Shown here in pieces: positions 62,559-64,000 of a DNA stretch of 64,000 nucleotides (position 1 is its first letter; each line of letters opens with the position of its first letter). The notes beneath the pieces were generated by a model, which ran no database searches, was not told the origin of the DNA, and worked only from the letters and a program-made list of their open reading frames with translations. The DNA lies in the NCBI GenBank assembly GCA_029433265.1, contig JAQTHT010000003.1, positions 23,168 through 87,167 on the forward strand. The letters run 5' to 3'. Source of the DNA: Leuconostocaceae bacterium ESL0958. Its GTDB lineage: Bacteria > Bacillota > Bacilli > Lactobacillales > Lactobacillaceae. The translations under genes and the position numbers were made by a program.

Positions 62559-62699
62559 TTAAAACAATACCTTCCATACAATGATGATTGCCACTACGAT
62601 ACCCAAAAAAGCGAAGAATTATTTCATTTCTTGTTTGCTTCCTCTAGTTACTTCAATCGTTAATTTTTTTCCTTTTTTGCTAGTGTATTCTTTTTTCAT
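62559..62699 (-). pseudogene. Small membrane protein gene broken by an in-frame stop
   Basis: The frame reads MKKEYTSKKGKKLTIEV, TRGSKQEMK, then TAA at 62619-62621, then FFAFLGIVVAIIIVWKVLF to a second stop at 62559. The N-terminal half matches the gene at 63010-63144 (MKKEYISKKG). The hydrophobic segment after the stop is the expected membrane anchor, so the gene is probably inactivated by one nonsense change. A readthrough product cannot be excluded. Confidence 0.6.
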
Positions 62700-63009
62700 G
62701 TGTAGTAATATGAGTGTATACGAAAGGGCTTACGCCCCGTGGTATCTTTTACCACTGAATCGTAATTGCGAACTTAAGAATTTTGAAGTTGATTTCAAAG
62801 GTGACTTCAATTTTCTTAGGTTTTTTATTACACTCACGCCCCCTTTCTCATGTTCATATAATATCATTTACTCGAAAGACTAACACTGTTTACATTTTTG
62901 TGGCATCAAGAAACTTGCCACGAACAGGTCGACCGATGTAACTTGTACGCTTTGCTGTTCAAACATGCATTGAGCGCTTTGCATAACAACTATATTGTTG
63001 TGCATACAA
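62700..63009. other. AT-rich gap with gene fragment
   Basis: No complete gene is seen in this 310-base stretch. On the minus strand 62749-62842 reads KKPKKIEVTFEINFKILKF and then AITIQW, a peptide-like fragment without a start in frame, near a GTG with AAAGGGGG in another frame. This may be the remains of a small element gene. Confidence 0.3.
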
Positions 63010-63144
63010 CTATTTGACTAAATACCAAATGATGCCAGCAACCACAGCTAGTGCTATCCCTGATGTTACGCCTTCTTTTAGGGTAGTCCGTCTAATTTCA
63101 ATCGTGGTGCGGACACCTTTTTTGCTAATATATTCTTTTTTCAT
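63010..63144 (-). CDS. Small single-pass membrane protein (44 aa)
   Basis: The frame encodes MKKEYISKKGVRTTIEIRRT followed by TLKEGVTSGIALAVVAGIIW and YLVK, a basic N-terminal part and one membrane segment. It is a paralogue of the broken gene at 62559-62699, and their shared N-termini support both being genes. Function unknown. There is no strong ribosome site directly upstream. Confidence 0.45.
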   Translation of the reverse strand: MKKEYISKKGVRTTIEIRRTTLKEGVTSGIALAVVAGIIWYLVK

Positions 63145-63461
63145 AACGATGATAGGGTACGTACATAACTGTTTCCAGTTATTTTACCAATGTTCCCATA
63201 ACTGCATGTCACGAATCCAAATGTAATTTTATTCAATGAATTCGTTGCATGTTTTTATGTTCGCTTTACCCTTTTCTCCTTTCTGTAACCAAAAATGCAA
63301 TCATTTGAAGCGCAACCTTACCTATGGTTGCGCTTACTAACAGCTGTTAAATACTTTATCCAACTGATCCAGTTTTGCATTTCATCTTCTCTTCTTGCGG
63401 CTAGTGGCAAAATCCTTTTAATCAATTCAAATCGACTTTGGTAAGAGATAAAATTTGATAT
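63145..63461. other. Non-coding stretch between small gene and CRISPR array
   Basis: The only clear element is a perfect 10-bp hairpin at 63308-63335 (AAGCGCAACC/GGTTGCGCTT, eight-base loop), lying where transcription of the array on the minus strand would end. The minus-strand frame here is an extension of repeat sequence and is not considered a gene. No tracrRNA anti-repeat was found. Confidence 0.5.
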
Positions 63462-64000
63462 AAGGAAAATCGCATTAATCTGACATACATCTAAAGCAGA
63501 AGGCTTTGCTAAGACAGCTGATCCACAGGAAGTAACCCCATTAATCTGACATACATCTAAAGCACCAACAAAGGTGTCACGAATGAGCATTTAGGAAGTA
63601 ACCCCATTAATCTGACATACATCTAAAGCAACCAATGATAAGGCCCTTCTGGGTTGCCGGGAAGTAACCCCATTAATCTGACATACATCTAAAGCTTGTA
63701 TTACAAAAGGAGGTCATAACAAATGGGAAGTAACCCCATTAATCTGACATACATCTAAAGCACCAGAATGGGAATCTTACCATAGGTGTTAGGAAGTAAC
63801 CCCATTAATCTGACATACATCTAAAGCAGTGATGGAATTGCTGGCTGTACGCCAGAAGGAAGTAACCCCATTAATCTGACATACATCTAAAGCGGCCAAT
63901 TCTTCCTCGTCACTGACATATGAGGAAGTAACCCCATTAATCTGACATACATCTAAAGCCACCAGGAATGTTGGCTGCAAGCGGTGTGAGGAAGTAACCC
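63462..64000 (-). CRISPR. Type II-style CRISPR array, 9 repeats visible (last cut by the window edge)
   Basis: Eight complete 36-base repeats and the first 11 bases of a ninth are spaced exactly 30 bases apart. Starts are 63462, 63528, 63594, 63660, 63726, 63792, 63858, 63924 and 63990. On the minus strand the repeat begins GCTTTAGATGTATGTCAGAT and ends TTACTTCC, like type II-A arrays of lactic bacteria. The leftmost repeat differs in its first ten bases (plus strand), as is normal for the trailer end. The leader and cas genes should therefore lie right of 64000. Seven inner repeats are identical, so the array is probably active or recent. Confidence 0.95.

Noticed and set aside
63010..63461. 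A tracrRNA next to the array
   Set aside because: No anti-repeat complementary to the CRISPR repeat was found in this stretch.
63318..63980. Reading frames across the CRISPR repeats (repeated ALDVCQINGVTS)
   Set aside because: These are translations of the repeat and spacers on the minus strand; no independent gene signals exist.

Overview
The window reads as chromosome of a heterofermentative lactic acid bacterium (Lactobacillaceae, in the broad Leuconostoc/Weissella/Limosilactobacillus sense; the genus is not resolved). The evidence is Gram-positive gene order (dinG-ypmB-aspB-asnS-dnaD, rpoD-dnaG, parE-parC), a mevalonate isoprenoid cluster, a citI/citM-citC-citD-citE-citF citrate fermentation locus, AGGAGG-type ribosome binding sites and DUF1831/EbsA-type lactic proteins. 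By eye the core, about 1-61700, is roughly half G+C. From the tRNA-Arg gene at 61701 to the end it is clearly AT-rich and looks like accessory DNA.

Layout: 1-3079 topoisomerase IV (parC partial, parE) and plsY; 3143-6784 stringent-response rel and a PmrA-like exporter; 6821-12587 an ebsA-rluD-pyrR-carA-carB-orf operon; 12677-19177 an RNase HI-like gene, a GNAT acetyltransferase and a 1775-residue cell-wall adhesin; 19431-27238 an RNA methyltransferase and the dnaD-asnS-aspB-ypmB-dinG group; 27370-31483 the mevalonate cluster mvk, mvaD, mvaK2, fni; 31586-37216 a reductase, a preQ1-riboswitch-controlled queT-SDR pair, and rpoD-dnaG; 37383-48689 the citrate locus (two tandem 2-hydroxycarboxylate carriers, an alpha/beta hydrolase, citXG, citF, citE, citD, citC, citM and the divergent regulator citI); 48723-61588 BrnQ, a redoxin, an aldo/keto reductase, an SGNH hydrolase, prs, recD2, a phosphatase, DUF1831, an rRNA methylase, map, a small abundant-looking protein, a D,D-carboxypeptidase and upp; 61701 tRNA-Arg(CCU); then decaying small genes and a type II-style CRISPR array that runs off the right edge.

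The most unusual observation is that carA and carB, which sit in an intact, translationally coupled operon behind pyrR, have lost the residues that define their chemistry. CarA lacks the glutaminase Cys and His. CarB lacks the Glu/Asn metal ligands and glycine loop of its only ATP-grasp domain, and has no second ATP-grasp half. The frames are long, clean and well expressed-looking, so this resembles a repurposed complex more than simple decay. Upp and PyrR at least leave uracil salvage possible. A second gene, dinG, keeps its exonuclease but has lost the helicase Walker A lysine. Other notable items are a preQ1-I riboswitch over a queT-SDR operon, two genes whose Shine-Dalgarno and start codon are separated by a hairpin, an LPNTA (not LPxTG) sorting signal, and a CRISPR spacer that carries a Shine-Dalgarno plus ATG.
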